Assembly: GCF_014066305.1 (NCBI RefSeq)
Contig: NW_023501054.1
Span: 244,001-308,000 of the forward strand
Length of the DNA stretch: 64,000 nucleotides
Source of the DNA: Letharia columbiana
Taxonomy: Eukaryota; Ascomycota; Lecanoromycetes; Lecanorales; Parmeliaceae
Direction of reading: 5' to 3'
Positions 37,480-49,835 of this stretch are shown piece after piece; within the stretch, counting starts at the first letter, position 1, and each line of letters opens with the position of its first letter. The translations under genes were made by a program, and so were the position numbers. The notes beneath the pieces are model-generated. The model did no database searches, was not told the origin of the DNA, and was given only the letters and a program-made list of their open reading frames with translations.

Positions 37480-38180
37480 ATCGACGATAGCGACTTTATC
37501 TAGAACGACTAGTTCTTTAAAATAGAATAGAAATTTAAGATTAATAGCGATTATTATCTTATTAAGAACTTTAAGATAATCTATATAGTCTTATAACTCG
37601 GCGATAAGACTATATAATATACGATATATAGAAAACTTCGAAACTTTATTAATCTATATTAATCTTTTATTAAAATTATAAACGAGTTAGTTAATATTTA
37701 TAAGAACTTAGATCGACGTAGTAATATATTATATAATATATATACTCTATAATAAGAAATCTAACCCTTTATTAATTTCTATTTAGACTTTATTTAATTA
37801 GATATTATTCTTAATTATAACGAAATTCTTATATTAGAGAACTATCTTTTTAAGAAATTAAGAAAGAAATTAAAGGAGATATAATAGGTTATAGAAGGTT
37901 TTACTATTTTAAAGACTATAAAAGAATATTTTCGAAAGCTAAATAACTTATAACGTGCTAATTATAAGAATTTTAAGTTTATAAAGATTATTATTAAGTT
38001 AATTATAATATAGATATTAATAATAATATCCGCGATTAATATATATCTTATATTTATTATCGAGTTCAATTTAAGTATAATTACTACGCCTTTAAATATT
38101 ATAACTAATTTAAAACTAAGAGAATTAATATACTATAACTACGATAAGAAAGATTACTATTAAAAGAACTATATAATATC
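37480..38180 (+). pseudogene. Gag-like remnant with zinc knuckle
   Basis: Stop-riddled text resembling retrotransposon Gag is followed at about 38135-38175 by YYNYDKKDYY, which looks like a CCHC knuckle with its cysteines changed to Tyr (TGT to TAT). This part is weaker than the polymerase domains. Confidence 0.55.
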
Positions 38181-39499
38181 TATCTAAATTAAGACTAATA
38201 AAAAGGCCTTTAAGAAAGTATAACTCTACGCGTTGGAAATAGATAAAGAATTCGAAATTAATAACGTCGACACTACGGATAACAACGATTATTCTTCGAA
38301 TTTAAAAAATAAATAGCCTCTTTTAAAGTTATAATAAGAGATACTTATAAAGTATATCTAATAGATATCTCTAATAACGCCCTAGTACGTCGTCCTTTTC
38401 GTATATAAGTTACGCTTTCTTTATAAGAAAGAACTTATTTACTTAAGAACTTTCTTATAGATAATAAATATATCGAGACTTATATAGTTATAAACGAGTT
38501 CTTAATCTCAGCGATATATAAAGTCTTATATCTAGAATTACTCCCACTATTACGATCTAAATTACTAAGAGATTATAACGATTAGATCGTAAAACGATTA
38601 ATTATATACTACTTACTCTTAACGATAATAGTAGAAAATTATTAAGAAGAAATATATCTAATATTAATTATATTATTAAAATATAATATAATAATCGAGA
38701 AATCTTAAATGAATAAATACGGGGTAGTTCTTAATATATTACGAGATAAGATACTCTTTCTACTCGATCGATATAATTATAATAGTAATTAGATATTAAT
38801 AATAAATGAACTCCTCTTTCTATTAACTTCGGAGCTTCGACTACTTATATTATCTATTCTCTTATCTATTATACTAAAACGATAAAGCTCTCTCTTATCT
38901 ACTTACGATAATAAGACTAATTTAAATATCTCTATATTAAATAAGAATAAGAATAATAAGAAGTCTAAGTTTATTAATATCGCTGAGATTAATATAGTGG
39001 TCTACTATTAGCTAGCCCGTAAAAAAGATAATAAGTTATTTATATTAATAGTGAATGAGATCTATAATAACTCGTCAATATTATATATACCTCTTATTAT
39101 CTAAATACCTCGCGGTTTTCGCATATCGATTAATAAATCTTATCTTTATAACTTAGAAAAGAAATATAAAAGGTATTGCGATTTTAATTATCTTATTTAA
39201 ATTAATAGTATCGACGAGATTAGTTCTAAGAAGGTGAAATATAAGCTATTTACGAAGTATTATAATTATCTCGATATTTTTAATAGAACTAAGACGAATA
39301 TACTTTTCTTATATCGTTCTTATAATTATAAGTTAAAATTTAACGATAGCTTCGATAAAACGAAACTTTCGAAAAATAGAATCTATTTAATATTAGAATA
39401 TAAATTGAAATAGATAAAGAAGTATTTAAATAAATATTTAAAGAAGGGATTTATAATACTAAGCTATACACTATTCACCTTATTTATTTTATTCGCGAA

Positions 39500-39990
39500 A
39501 AAGCCGAATAAAGAGTTACGTTTTTATATGAATTATCGAAAGTTAAATATTATTACTAAAAGAAATCGATACTTAATTTCATTAATAGATAAGATTTTAA
39601 TAAGGATCTAGGGATATAAATATCTTACTCGATTAAATATTATAGCCGCGTTTAATAAACTACGTATATACCCCGATAGCGAGAATTTTACTACTTTTAT
39701 TACCTCTCTAGAAGTATATAAGTATTAGATTCTCCCCTTCGATCTAATCAACGACCTAGTTATATATTAATAGTATATGAATAATATTCTATTTAAATAT
39801 TTAAACGATTTCTACTAGATCTATTTCGATAATATATTTATCTATAGTAAGATAAAAAAGAAATACATCTAATACGTTAGATAAATCCTCTAGAAATTAA
39901 GAAATATCGGCATTTAAATAAATATCCTTAAGTGCGAATTTTATATTTAGAAAATTAAATTTTTAGACTTACTAATATCTATAAACGAGT
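39500..39990 (+). pseudogene. reverse transcriptase remnant (Ty3/gypsy)
   Basis: The broken frame still reads ELRFYMNYRKLNIITKRNRY, YLTRLNIIAAFNKLRIYPDS, ILPFDLIND and YFDNIFIYS. The last is the catalytic Y-x-D-D region with one Asp changed to Asn. These correspond to successive RT motifs. Confidence 0.85.
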
Positions 39991-40239
39991 TATAAATAGA
40001 CTTTATTAAAATTTAGACTATTATCGAGTAGATTATATCTATTAACCTTAAAGAGATATAGACCTTTATCGAATTTTACAATTTTTACCGACGGTTTATT
40101 AGAGATTTCTTTAAAATAGTTAAATCTATAGTAAAACTCACCGTAAAAGAGACTATATTTAATTAATTCTTAGTATATTAAGAGGCCTTTTATTTTCTGA
40201 AAGTCGTCGTTATGAAAGTCTTAGTTTTATATTATCTTA

Positions 40240-40640
40240 ATAAGATAAAGAATATCGTTTTAAAGACTAACTCTTTCGACTACGTTAACGAAGATATTCT
40301 TTCTTAATATAATAATAAGAAAGTATTTTACTCGATAGTCTTCTATAGTAAGAATCTTACTCTAATCGAGTATAACTATTAGATCTATAATAAGAAGTTA
40401 CTAGTTATTATTCGCTATCTTAAATACTAGCGTCTTAAATTAAAATATATCGATATTTCTATTAAAATCTTTATAAATTATAAGAAATTAATATACTTTA
40501 TCGAAGAAAGAGACCTTAGTCGTCGTTAGGCCCGCTATTTAAATATACTATTCGAATTTAATATAAAGATTATCTATTAATTAGAATCTTAGAACGTTAA
40601 GGCGAATATATTTATACGAATAACTAAGTATAAACTAATC
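40240..40640 (+). pseudogene. RNase H remnant
   Basis: Text such as LKTNSFDYVNEDILSQYNNK, FYSKNLTLIEYNY and KLLVIIRYLKY follows the RT in the order expected for Ty3/gypsy RNase H, including the early D and E-Y-N-Y regions. Confidence 0.8.
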
Positions 40641-40889
40641 GATTTTAAGAACGAATGATTACGTTAATAGTATTAAATAATTTTTATTTCTAATCGATTA
40701 AAGTTAGATAGCGAAAGTATTAATATATATATAATTAATAATCTTATCTATTATAAGATAGTAGAAGTTAATAAGAAGAATAACTATTATACGAAAATTC
40801 GTAACGCTATTATCGAAGATAAGAATAAGTTTTAAGAAATTACTCTTAATAAGTGCTTTATATAGAATAGAGTACTTTATTATAAGAAT

Positions 40890-41700
40890 CGTTTATAAGT
40901 ATTCGATGATATATATATCGATATTATTCGAGAGGTATATAATTAACTATTCTACGGCTATTCTAAGATAGCTCGTATCTATAAACTATTTAAAAGAAAG
41001 TATTATTAACGAGGAATAAGGGCGATATGTAGCCATCTATATTCGGAATTATTATATTTATTAGAGAGCTAAGGCGCCTCGCGATTAGAAGTATAGTTTA
41101 TTATAGTCTCTATTAATTTTATAGAAACGATAATAAGATATATTAGTCGACTTCGTTATAGGCTTATCTATATCTAATAATTATAACGCTATTTAAGTAG
41201 TAATTAATAGATTTATTAAGAAATATTATTATATAGCCTATTTCGATATTAATAGAGATATTATTACTAAGAAGATAGTTAACTTATTACTTAAGAAGAT
41301 ATTTTATTTATATAGTCTATCGATCTTAATAATATTAAATTAAGACTCTTAATTTATAGCTACTATATAAAAATCTTTTTATAAGAGATTAAATATTATA
41401 GCTAAGCTATTAATAGTCTTTTACTCTAAAACTAATAAATAGATCGAGTAAGCGAATTAGAATATAAAGCGTTATCTTTAAATATATTATAATTATATAT
41501 AGAATAACTGAATAAAGTAGCTATCTATTATCGAGTTTATTAATAATAATACTATCTTATCGACTATTAATATTTTATCTTTTCTCGCGAATAAGGAATT
41601 TTATTCTTAAATAACTTTTAGCTTAAATATTATCGACTATAAGATTATACGTAAGCGTCTTAATATTACTTAAGCGAAGAATATTATAAACTATATAGAA
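40890..41700 (+). pseudogene. integrase remnant
   Basis: An HHCC-like segment (RNYYIY, RAKAPRD) precedes the catalytic core text ILVDFVIGLSISNNYNAI, the region around NRFIKKYYYIAYFDIN, and KRLNIIAKLLIVFYSKTNK with IE two codons later. The spacing matches the D-D-E core of Ty3/gypsy integrases. Confidence 0.82.
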
Positions 41701-42039
41701 TAATTTCTTAAGTATATTCGAAGTAATATAGATCGCGTTTAGAAGGTTATAGTTATATAAGTTAATAAATATCGATAAAAGATTACTTTTTAAATAGGCG
41801 ATAAGATCTTTCTAAATAATAAGAATATTATCTTCGATCGCCTTTCTCGCAAATTAAATTATAAGAGACTTAATTTATTCGAGATTATAGGTCTTATGAA
41901 AACTTTATATTATCTAAAACTTTCGCTAATTATAAGAATTTACGATATCTTTTATCTTAATCTCTTAAGTCTTATAATAAATAACCTCTTATTAAGATAG
42001 ATAAATTCTTTATCGAAGTATATTACTATTAATAATTAG

Positions 42040-42220
42040 ATTAAATAGATTATTAAAGAAATACTTAGCTTTAAATTAATCTATAGTTATTTTAAGTATA
42101 AAGTTAAATAGAAAGATCTCGATAATAATCTTAACTGATATAATGCGGATAATGGTGAATTCGAAAATTACTAGAATTTAGTAGACGACTTTCATAAGCG
42201 ATATCTCGAAGAGTCTTATC
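42040..42220 (+). pseudogene. chromodomain remnant at the integrase C-terminus
   Basis: The text FKYKVKxKDLDNNLNxYNAD (x marks TAG at expected Trp) then NLVDDFHKRYLEES fits a chromodomain (YLVKWKGY...W.P...L....F). It marks the element as a chromovirus, a group that targets heterochromatin. Confidence 0.7.
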
Positions 42221-42966
42221 TATAAAGAAATTAGGGCGAGAGGCCTTTAATAGCGATAGCGTTCCCGGAGCCGAAATTATCTCGGATAGTTCATTTTTAA
42301 TTAAATTGAAATCGTTTAATATCTTTATAATAGTCTTATTTTTTCTAAAATCGAGAATCGATTTCTTAGATCTATATTAATTAGAAATTATCTCATATAT
42401 AATCTTTCGCGTAAACCCTCGTTATTAATATAACTCTAAAGATCTTTTAAAGCTATACTAATATATATATAAACTATATTATTATTATTATAAAATATAA
42501 TTAATATTAGCTAAATAATATATTATAGAGAAGATTATATTAAAGTTACTTGATATTAAATTAGAGTTTTTAGCGTCTATAACTCGATTCGATTCGAGAG
42601 CTCTTAGTTAATTACGTCGTATTATTTTATAGATATCTTATTCGCTTAAATACGAATTCGAAAATTATTATAATTTACTCCTACGCCTATAGATATAATT
42701 TTCGTTATACTATATCGATTTTCTTTTAACTAGATCTCTTATATATATATATCTCTTAGCTAGCGATATCGCTATAGCGTAAATATAAAAAGCTATTATT
42801 ATTCTTAATATCTCTAACGAAGAAAGATACGATACTGGGATTCTCGGATACGATTATTTCTTTATTACTTTTACTATTTTTCAGACGTTAAGCGTATATA
42901 TATATTTATTTTTCTATCTTTTTACTTATTAATTATGAAATATAATTTAACGAAGAAAGAGAATAG

Positions 42967-43130
42967 TATTATAAGCGTATTTTTAATATATTTCTTAGTT
43001 CTATAACTAGCGAGCCTTAGCGGAGATATTCTCTATTATATTATATCTTCTTTTTATCTATATAATTTAATATCTTAATTATCTTATTTAATATATCTAT
43101 ATTAATATTATATCTATATCGATTCTAATA
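42967..43130 (+). repeat. 3' LTR of the Ty3/gypsy element (164 bp)
   Basis: Same length as the 5' LTR. By eye about 17 positions differ and every one is a transition (C/T or G/A). Confidence 0.88.
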
Positions 43131-43635
43131 AGATTTACTAATTCGACGAATTTTATAATTTCCGCGATATACGCGCGATTAGCAATTTCAAATTTTATAG
43201 AAACTTTTTAAATTTATAGATGATTAAAGATCTATAATAGTCTATTATAATTTCTTAAAAAGATATTAAGACTATATTAAGAATTAATAATTTAATAAGT
43301 ATTATTAATATATATAATAGAATAAGATAGAGCTAAACTAGAAAATCTTAAATTTATATATATAGCCAATTATTAATTCGTTAGGTCTACGCTTTTTGAT
43401 TAAATATCGCGGGTAAACAAATTAGCGTCCGCAACTATTAAAAATCTCTTTCTCTACTTTTAACCCTTTAATAACTTTACTATTCTCTATTAAAATTTTG
43501 AGATTTTTTTTTCAAATTATAGAACGGAATGTGGGCTTTTAAATAAAAAAAGAATTTTTAAATTTAGTCTTACAATTATAAAAGCGCAAGGAATTCAAAT
43601 ATCGCTCACCAAAGTTCGCTCACCAAAGATCGCTC

Positions 43636-43779
43636 TGTCACGGGCCTTGCCTCGGCTTAGGGCTAGGGCTACCCAGCGTGAACTTCGCATCACACATATC
43701 TATCCTGCAGACACATAGAATAATTAATATCTTTTATACCACATACTAAATTATAACATAGTTATATTATTTTCTAATA
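43636..43779 (+). mobile_element. solo LTR of the TRIM-like family, nested in a foldback arm
   Basis: The 144-bp insert begins TGTCACGGG and ends TTTCTAATA. It is flanked by CGCTC (43631-43635) and CGCTT (43780-43784), a 5-bp duplication differing by one transition. Other copies of the arm (for example near 47090) read straight through at this point. Its start equals the LTR start at 56273 after G/A and C/T changes, and its 3' half shares AATTAATATCTTTTATA with those LTRs. Confidence 0.7.
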
Positions 43780-43979
43780 CGCTTATCTATTTACTCGATA
43801 GCTCTAATTAAAAAAACGATTATAAATTTAATTTATAGATCTTTACTCGTTTATTTTAATATAACTTTAATCGAGTAGAAAGCTATATAGATTATATATA
43901 TATTATATTTATAATTTAAATCTATTTAGTAAATATTTAATAACTCTTATATAATTATTATCTAGTAAATATTTTTATT

Positions 43980-44030
43980 AGTATATATAAAAGAATAAGA
44001 TAGAGTTAAGTTAAAAAGTTTAAAATTATA
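43980..44030 (+). repeat. fragment of a foldback arm end
   Basis: TATATATAAAAGAATAAGAT and about 30 following bases match the outer end of the foldback arms, then similarity stops. Confidence 0.5.
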
Positions 44031-44673
44031 AGATAATAAGATCTCTTTTTAATAAAACTACGTAATAGCTAGATAATTACGAGATCTAGAAGCGTAATTA
44101 TAAGAATAAATAAATTAGTTACTAGATAAATTCATAACTAAAAAAAGAAGAAGAGAAAAAGAGAACTTATAAATACTTAAGATTTTTATTAAATATATTA
44201 AATACTTACTCTAGCTATATAGTTTATAATCTAATAAATAATAGAAGCGAGTTTATTAATTTACTCTAAATACTTTTACTCTTATTATTACTTTCTCTCT
44301 TAGAAAGTTAAATCTCTAAATTTTATTATTATTACGTTTTATAATTAATACTTATAAGTTTATTAATTCTATATATATTATTTATTATTAGTTTAAATAT
44401 AATCTAAACTAATATATATTATAATAGCGTATTTAAATTATTTACTCTAAGATTTTTTTAAATATATTAGTATATTTATATATTAAATCGCGATAGTATA
44501 GCTATATACTATTATCTTAATTAATAGAATATAAGTATATTATTATCTTATTATAATATACTATTATTATTATTATTATTACTTTATAATCGTAATAATT
44601 CTATTATTATAATCGTTAAAAGTCGTATTAATAAGTATAAAGTCTTACTTTTATTTTAACTTTTTATTCTTTC

Positions 44674-44704
<31 letters not shown>

Positions 44705-46744
44705 ATTAATAAGTACTAAGTCTTTATTTATATCTATTATTTTATCTTTATTCTTTTTTATTATAATATTATAATAGCGAGCTATATATTATTATAATAA
44801 TATAATAAATATATTAATTAAGATAATAGTTAAGTAAGATTATAGTCGCTTAATTAGATTAACTTTATATATAATAAATATCTTAAAAAATACTTTATAA
44901 TACTTTTCGAATAATATAAGAAATATATTAATATATTAATAGTAATATTTAATCTTTATTTATATAACTCTACGAGCTATTAAATTATTAAATTAATATA
45001 TAATAATATAAGACTTTTAACTTATAAATATAGCTATAATTATAATTATTTCTATTATCTCTTCTATTACTACTTCTATCTTTCTTTATAAATAAAAGAG
45101 ATATTAGATAATTAAGAGATTACGCTAATATATATTAAGGCCTCGCTTATTTACGTTACGTATATATTCTTATATATAAATCTTATACGATCTATATTAC
45201 TTTATCTACTAGCTCGCGCTAATATAAATATAAACGATATTTTTATAAGAGTTACTTCTATATAGTTAATTTACTTTTTCTTTATTACTAAGTAATTATT
45301 CTTACTATAATTATCTTTAATAATAATATTCGCGATATCTTACGTATTTAGAAAAGTATAAAAAATCTTAATTAATATATATGAGAGTATATAGCTAATA
45401 TTTAACTATAGTAGATATACTATTATATTTTTATAGATTAAATTAATATTTCTAATTATAAAGCTTATTTCGTAAGATAAAGAGAATATTATTATTATTA
45501 TTATTATCGCTATTATTCGATTTAATAACATTAAATCTTCTTAATAATATATTTATAGAATTAAATTTTCTCTTATAATAATTAATTATAAAGTTAAATT
45601 ATAACTAACTTCTTAATCTAGCAAATCTATTTTATATTAAATTCTTTTATTATTATAAAATAATATAAATTACTATAATTTAAAATTATATAAATAAGAT
45701 ACTTACTATTTTATAAGTAATATCTTTAATTCTTAAAGTCTAATATAATCGTATATAGCTTTTTATTATATACGAGTAAAGGTTTATAAATTAAATTCAT
45801 AATCGTTTTTTTTTAAATTAGGGCTATCGAGTAAATTTAGTAAGCGGTCTTTAGTAAGCGATCTTTAATAAGCGATATTTGAATTTCATATCTTTGAAGA
45901 AATATAAGACTAAATTTTAGTATTCTTTTTTTATTTGAAAGCCTATATTACGTTCTATAGTTTTAAAAGAGAAATCTTAAAATTTTAATAGAAGATAAAA
46001 AGTTATTCTAAAATTAAATAATATATATCTATTTTTTAATTAGAGCGATAAGGCTGTCGAGCGAACTTTTAATAGATGATATTTAAATTTCTTATCTTTA
46101 AATATCTATAAGACTAAATTTAATATTTCTTTTTTTATCTAAAAGCTCATATTACGTTTTATAATTTAAAAGAAAAATCTTAAAATTTTAATAGAAAATA
46201 AAAAAGTTATTTTAAATTCGAATAATATATATCTATTTTTTAATTAAGGCTATTAAGCGAACTTTAATAAGCGATATTTTTTAATAATTACGAACGTTAA
46301 TTTATTTACTTATAATAACTTAGTTAATCTAATTAAAGAGCGTAGTAACTTTAAATTTATAATTAAATATATATATAAATTTAAGATTTTTAAACTTAGT
46401 TCTATCTTATTCTATTATATATATTAATATCTTAAAAAAAAATAACGTCTTTAAATTTATAACTAAAAAATATAATAAGATATTATTATCTATTTTTATT
46501 TAATTAATTAAATATACTATCTATATCTACGTTAAAAGTATTAATTTTTATAATAAGTAATACTTTTTAATTATAATATTTTAGTATAAATACGATAATA
46601 AATACTCGCTTAAGTATTTTAAAAGTCTTATATACTTTTTTATTTAATATAAAAGTAGAAAGATAATTTAATCTCGTCTTTCTTCGCTTCTTAAATTAAA
46701 TTTATTAAAGATATAACTTTTTATAAAAAGTCTTATATAATTAG

Positions 46745-48285
46745 TATATATAAAAGAATAAGATAGAGTTAAGCTTGAAAATCTTAAATTTATATATATA
46801 GTTAATTATTAATTTAGAGTTATTACGCTCTTTAATTAGATTAGCTAAGTTATCGCGAGTAAATAAATTAGCGTTTATAACTATTAAAATCTCGCCCTCT
46901 CGCGCCTCTCTTATTAAAAAATAGGTATACGTTATTTACAATAGTAATAACTTTTTTATTTTCTATTAAAATTTTGAAATTTTTTGATTTAAATTTTGAA
47001 TCGCAATTTGCGCTTTTCGAATTTTTAAGAATTCTGAAAATTTGTTCTATAACTATTAAAGCGCAAGGCATGCAAATATCGCTCACCAAAGTTCGCTTAC
47101 TAAAGATCGCTCACCTATTTACTCGATAGCCCTAATTAAAAAAAAAATTATAAATTTAATTCATAGACCTTTACTCGTTATTAATAAAAATCTATAAATT
47201 TTAAAAAGATTAAAATATTTTTAATAGACTCTAATTTTAATTACTTAGTAATAGTCTTAATACGCGATAACTTTATTTAAATATTACGCTAGTTTATTAA
47301 AAATCTTAGAAAAATAATCTATTATAATTAAAAGTATATTTTAATAGCTTTATATAAAGTCGATATTTTAATAATACGCGTAATATTTTATATATATACT
47401 TTTAATATAACTCTTTTATTCTAAAATAGATTAATATATTATTTAAGTATATTATATAGAAAATATTAATATATAATTTAAATACTTTATTTATATAAGC
47501 TTAAAAGATTATAAGAGTATTTATAAGATTAAGAAATATTACTTAATACTCGAACTAGCTATAATAAGCTTAGAAAATAATTTTCTATTTATTTTTCATT
47601 TATACTCGTATTCTATAATATATATTATAAATATTAATCTTAATAAAGTACTTCGTATATATAAATCTTTCTAATATTTCTAAAAATAGTAATAATAAAT
47701 AATAATTCTTAATAATAATTCTTATTAAGCTTTTAATAATTAATATATAATTATAATAAGCTATTTAATTTCTTAATAAATAGTATTAGCGAGCTAATCT
47801 AACTATTTAAAAATTAAATTTACTTTCTTTTAAATGTAATATTTAAATAATCTCTAATCGCTATAAGCTTATTATATAATACGAGTAAAGGCATATAAAT
47901 TAAATTTATAATTATTTTTTTAATCAGGGCTATCGAGTAAATAGGTGAGCGATATTTGAATTCCTTGCGCTTTAATGATTATAAGACAAATTTTCAAGAT
48001 TCTTAAAAATTCGAAAAGCGCAAACAGCGTTTTAAAATTTAAAACAAAAAATTTTAAAATTTTAATAGAAAATAAAAAAGTTATTCTATATGTTAATAAT
48101 ATATATCTAATTTTTTAATAAGGGAGGCGCGGGAGGGCGAGATTTTAATGGTTACGAACGTTAATTTATTTACCCGCGATATCTAATCAAAAAGCGTAGA
48201 TCTAATAAATTAATAATTGGCTATATATATAAATTTAAGATTTTCTAGTTTAACTCTATCTTATTCTTTTATATATATTAATATA
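46745..48285. mobile_element. foldback-like element B
   Basis: The left arm at about 46745-47175 and the inverted right arm at about 47880-48285 are each roughly 420 bp, enclosing about 700 bp. The arms keep less-mutated stretches such as CGCTCACCAAAGTTCGCTTA. Outer ends read TATATATAAAAGAATAAG and its reverse complement, and inner ends read CTTTACTCG/CGAGTAAAGG, as in element A. The interior does not resemble that of element A. Confidence 0.6.
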
Positions 48286-49414
48286 CTAATATTATAAATT
48301 AAATTATTTTTAAATAGCTTATTAGATAGTAAATCGATAGAATATTTAATTTAATTATATATATTAAAACTATTAAATAGCTCTTTTAAAAAGATTTCTA
48401 TTAAATTTTTAAATTATTTAAATATATTAAAGTATTTTAATTATATAATATTATATTATATAATTTTATTATAATTATTTTTAATATTTTTAAATAAAAT
48501 CTAATATAAGAATATAATAAATATTTATTTTAAATTAAATATAATTACTATATAAATTAATAATATAAATTACTTTATATCTATTATTATAATATTTATT
48601 TATATTTTATCGCTTATTAAAAACTTACGATAAATTTAAAATTACTCGCGTTAATAAATATTAGAATTAATATTATAAATTTAAGAGAAATTAAGAATAA
48701 GATTATATTCTTATATATTTATAATATATATCTTTAAGATTTACTCTTACTTTTTTCTTAGTTATTTATAAAATTAAAGATTAGATTATACTTCTTATAT
48801 AAAAATATTTAATAATTATTAATAGTATATACTTTTATTAGCGCGTATTTAGATTTATAAATTTATATCTCTTTAATAAAAGATTATAATATAAAGATTT
48901 TATTATTATTAATATTTATTAGAGTAGTTATTTTATACTTTATATTTAATATAATAATTTCATCTTTTAATAATAAAGAGTAAGATTATTACTTAATTAG
49001 TAGCGTATTTAATATTATAGTAATAAGTATTAGACTTAATTTTTTTCTTTATTAGAGCTCTAATTATATACTTCGTTATCTATAATATAATTTAAATATT
49101 TAAAAGAATTCTTATAATATCTTTACTATTTATAATTATAATATTATATTTTAATTAGAGATATTTTAAATTCAATATAAGAGTCGTTATCTTTAAGTTT
49201 AATTCGTATAAACTTTTAGTCTTATAATATTAAAGAGAATAAACTCTTCTTTTAATTTTATTAATTCTTTATATATTAATTCTTAAGTTTTATATATTAT
49301 TAACTACTACTTTTTCAATTATTTATCTTATTATTAAAGCGAGTCTTATTTAAAATAAAAAGCTCTTTTATTTTTTATAATCTTTATTCTATATATTAAT
49401 ATTATTATAATAAT
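48286..49414. other. AT-rich sequence without identified repeat
   Basis: No arm, LTR or coding motif is recognised here. It is strongly AT-biased like its surroundings. Confidence 0.4.
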
Positions 49415-49835
49415 ACGAGTAAGTTTATAAATTAAATTCATATTCTAATTTTTTTAATTAGGATTATCGAGTAAATTTAATAAGCGATCTTTAATAAGCG
49501 ATCTTTGATAAGCGATCTTTGATAAGCGATCTTTAATAAGCGATCTTTAAATCCCTTATCTTTAAAGAATTATAAGATTAAATCTTAAGATTTTCTTATA
49601 GTCGAAAAGTGTAAATTACGATCTATAATTTTTTTTTTAATAAATTTTAATAGAAGATAGTAAAGTTATTAAATTATTAAAAGTAAAAGAAGAGATTTTA
49701 ATAATTACGAATATTAATTTATTTATTCGCGATATCTAATTAAAAGCGTAGCGAACTTAAATTTATAATTAACTATATATATAAATTTAAGATTTTTTAA
49801 CTTAGCTCTATCTTATTCTTTTATATATAAATAAT
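49415..49835 (-). mobile_element. single foldback arm (right arm orientation)
   Basis: Starts ACGAGTAAG and ends CTTATTCTTTTATATATA like the other right arms. No matching left arm is found between it and element B, so it is a solo arm or half an element. Confidence 0.55.
49486..49553. repeat. 14-bp minisatellite in the foldback arm (about 5 units)
   Basis: Five successive units of the type GATAAGCGATCTTT lie here. Less-mutated arms show the presumed original GGTGAGCGATCTTT, with two to three units per arm near 43600 and 45840. Confidence 0.75.

Larger units (their letters stand above)
36124..43130 (+). mobile_element. complete, RIP-inactivated Ty3/gypsy chromodomain LTR retrotransposon (7.0 kb)
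   Basis: Two 164-bp LTRs (36124-36287 and 42967-43130) enclose a 6.7 kb interior. AGATT occurs immediately outside both ends (36119-36123 and 43131-43135), a 5-bp target duplication. In order on the plus strand there are Gag-like remains, a mutated zinc knuckle, reverse transcriptase, RNase H, integrase and a chromodomain. Reading frames are full of TAG, many at positions where Trp is expected, consistent with G-to-A changes. Domain order RT-RNase H-IN with a terminal chromodomain defines Ty3/gypsy chromoviruses. The element cannot encode proteins now. Confidence 0.9.
43305..46435. mobile_element. foldback-like element A (inverted arms, interrupted by a solo LTR)
   Basis: The left arm (about 43305-43850) begins TATATATAATAGAATAAGAT and ends CTTTACTCG. 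The right arm (about 45770-46435) is its reverse complement, starting CGAGTAAAGG and ending CTTATTCTATTATATATA. Both outer ends abut TTAA. The interior (about 1.9 kb) has no recognisable coding capacity and includes AAT microsatellites at 44560-44700. The right arm carries three tandem copies of a roughly 205-bp core (near 45830, 46035 and 46245). Confidence 0.6.

Noticed and set aside
43655..43680. TTAGGG-like phrases (CTTAGGGCTAGGGCT), considered as an interstitial telomere
   Set aside because: Only two irregular units and they fall inside the solo LTR defined by its target duplication.
46868..47089. 73-codon minus frame inside the AT block
   Set aside because: It lies in the arm of a foldback-like element and consists of AT-rich codons; no sign of coding.
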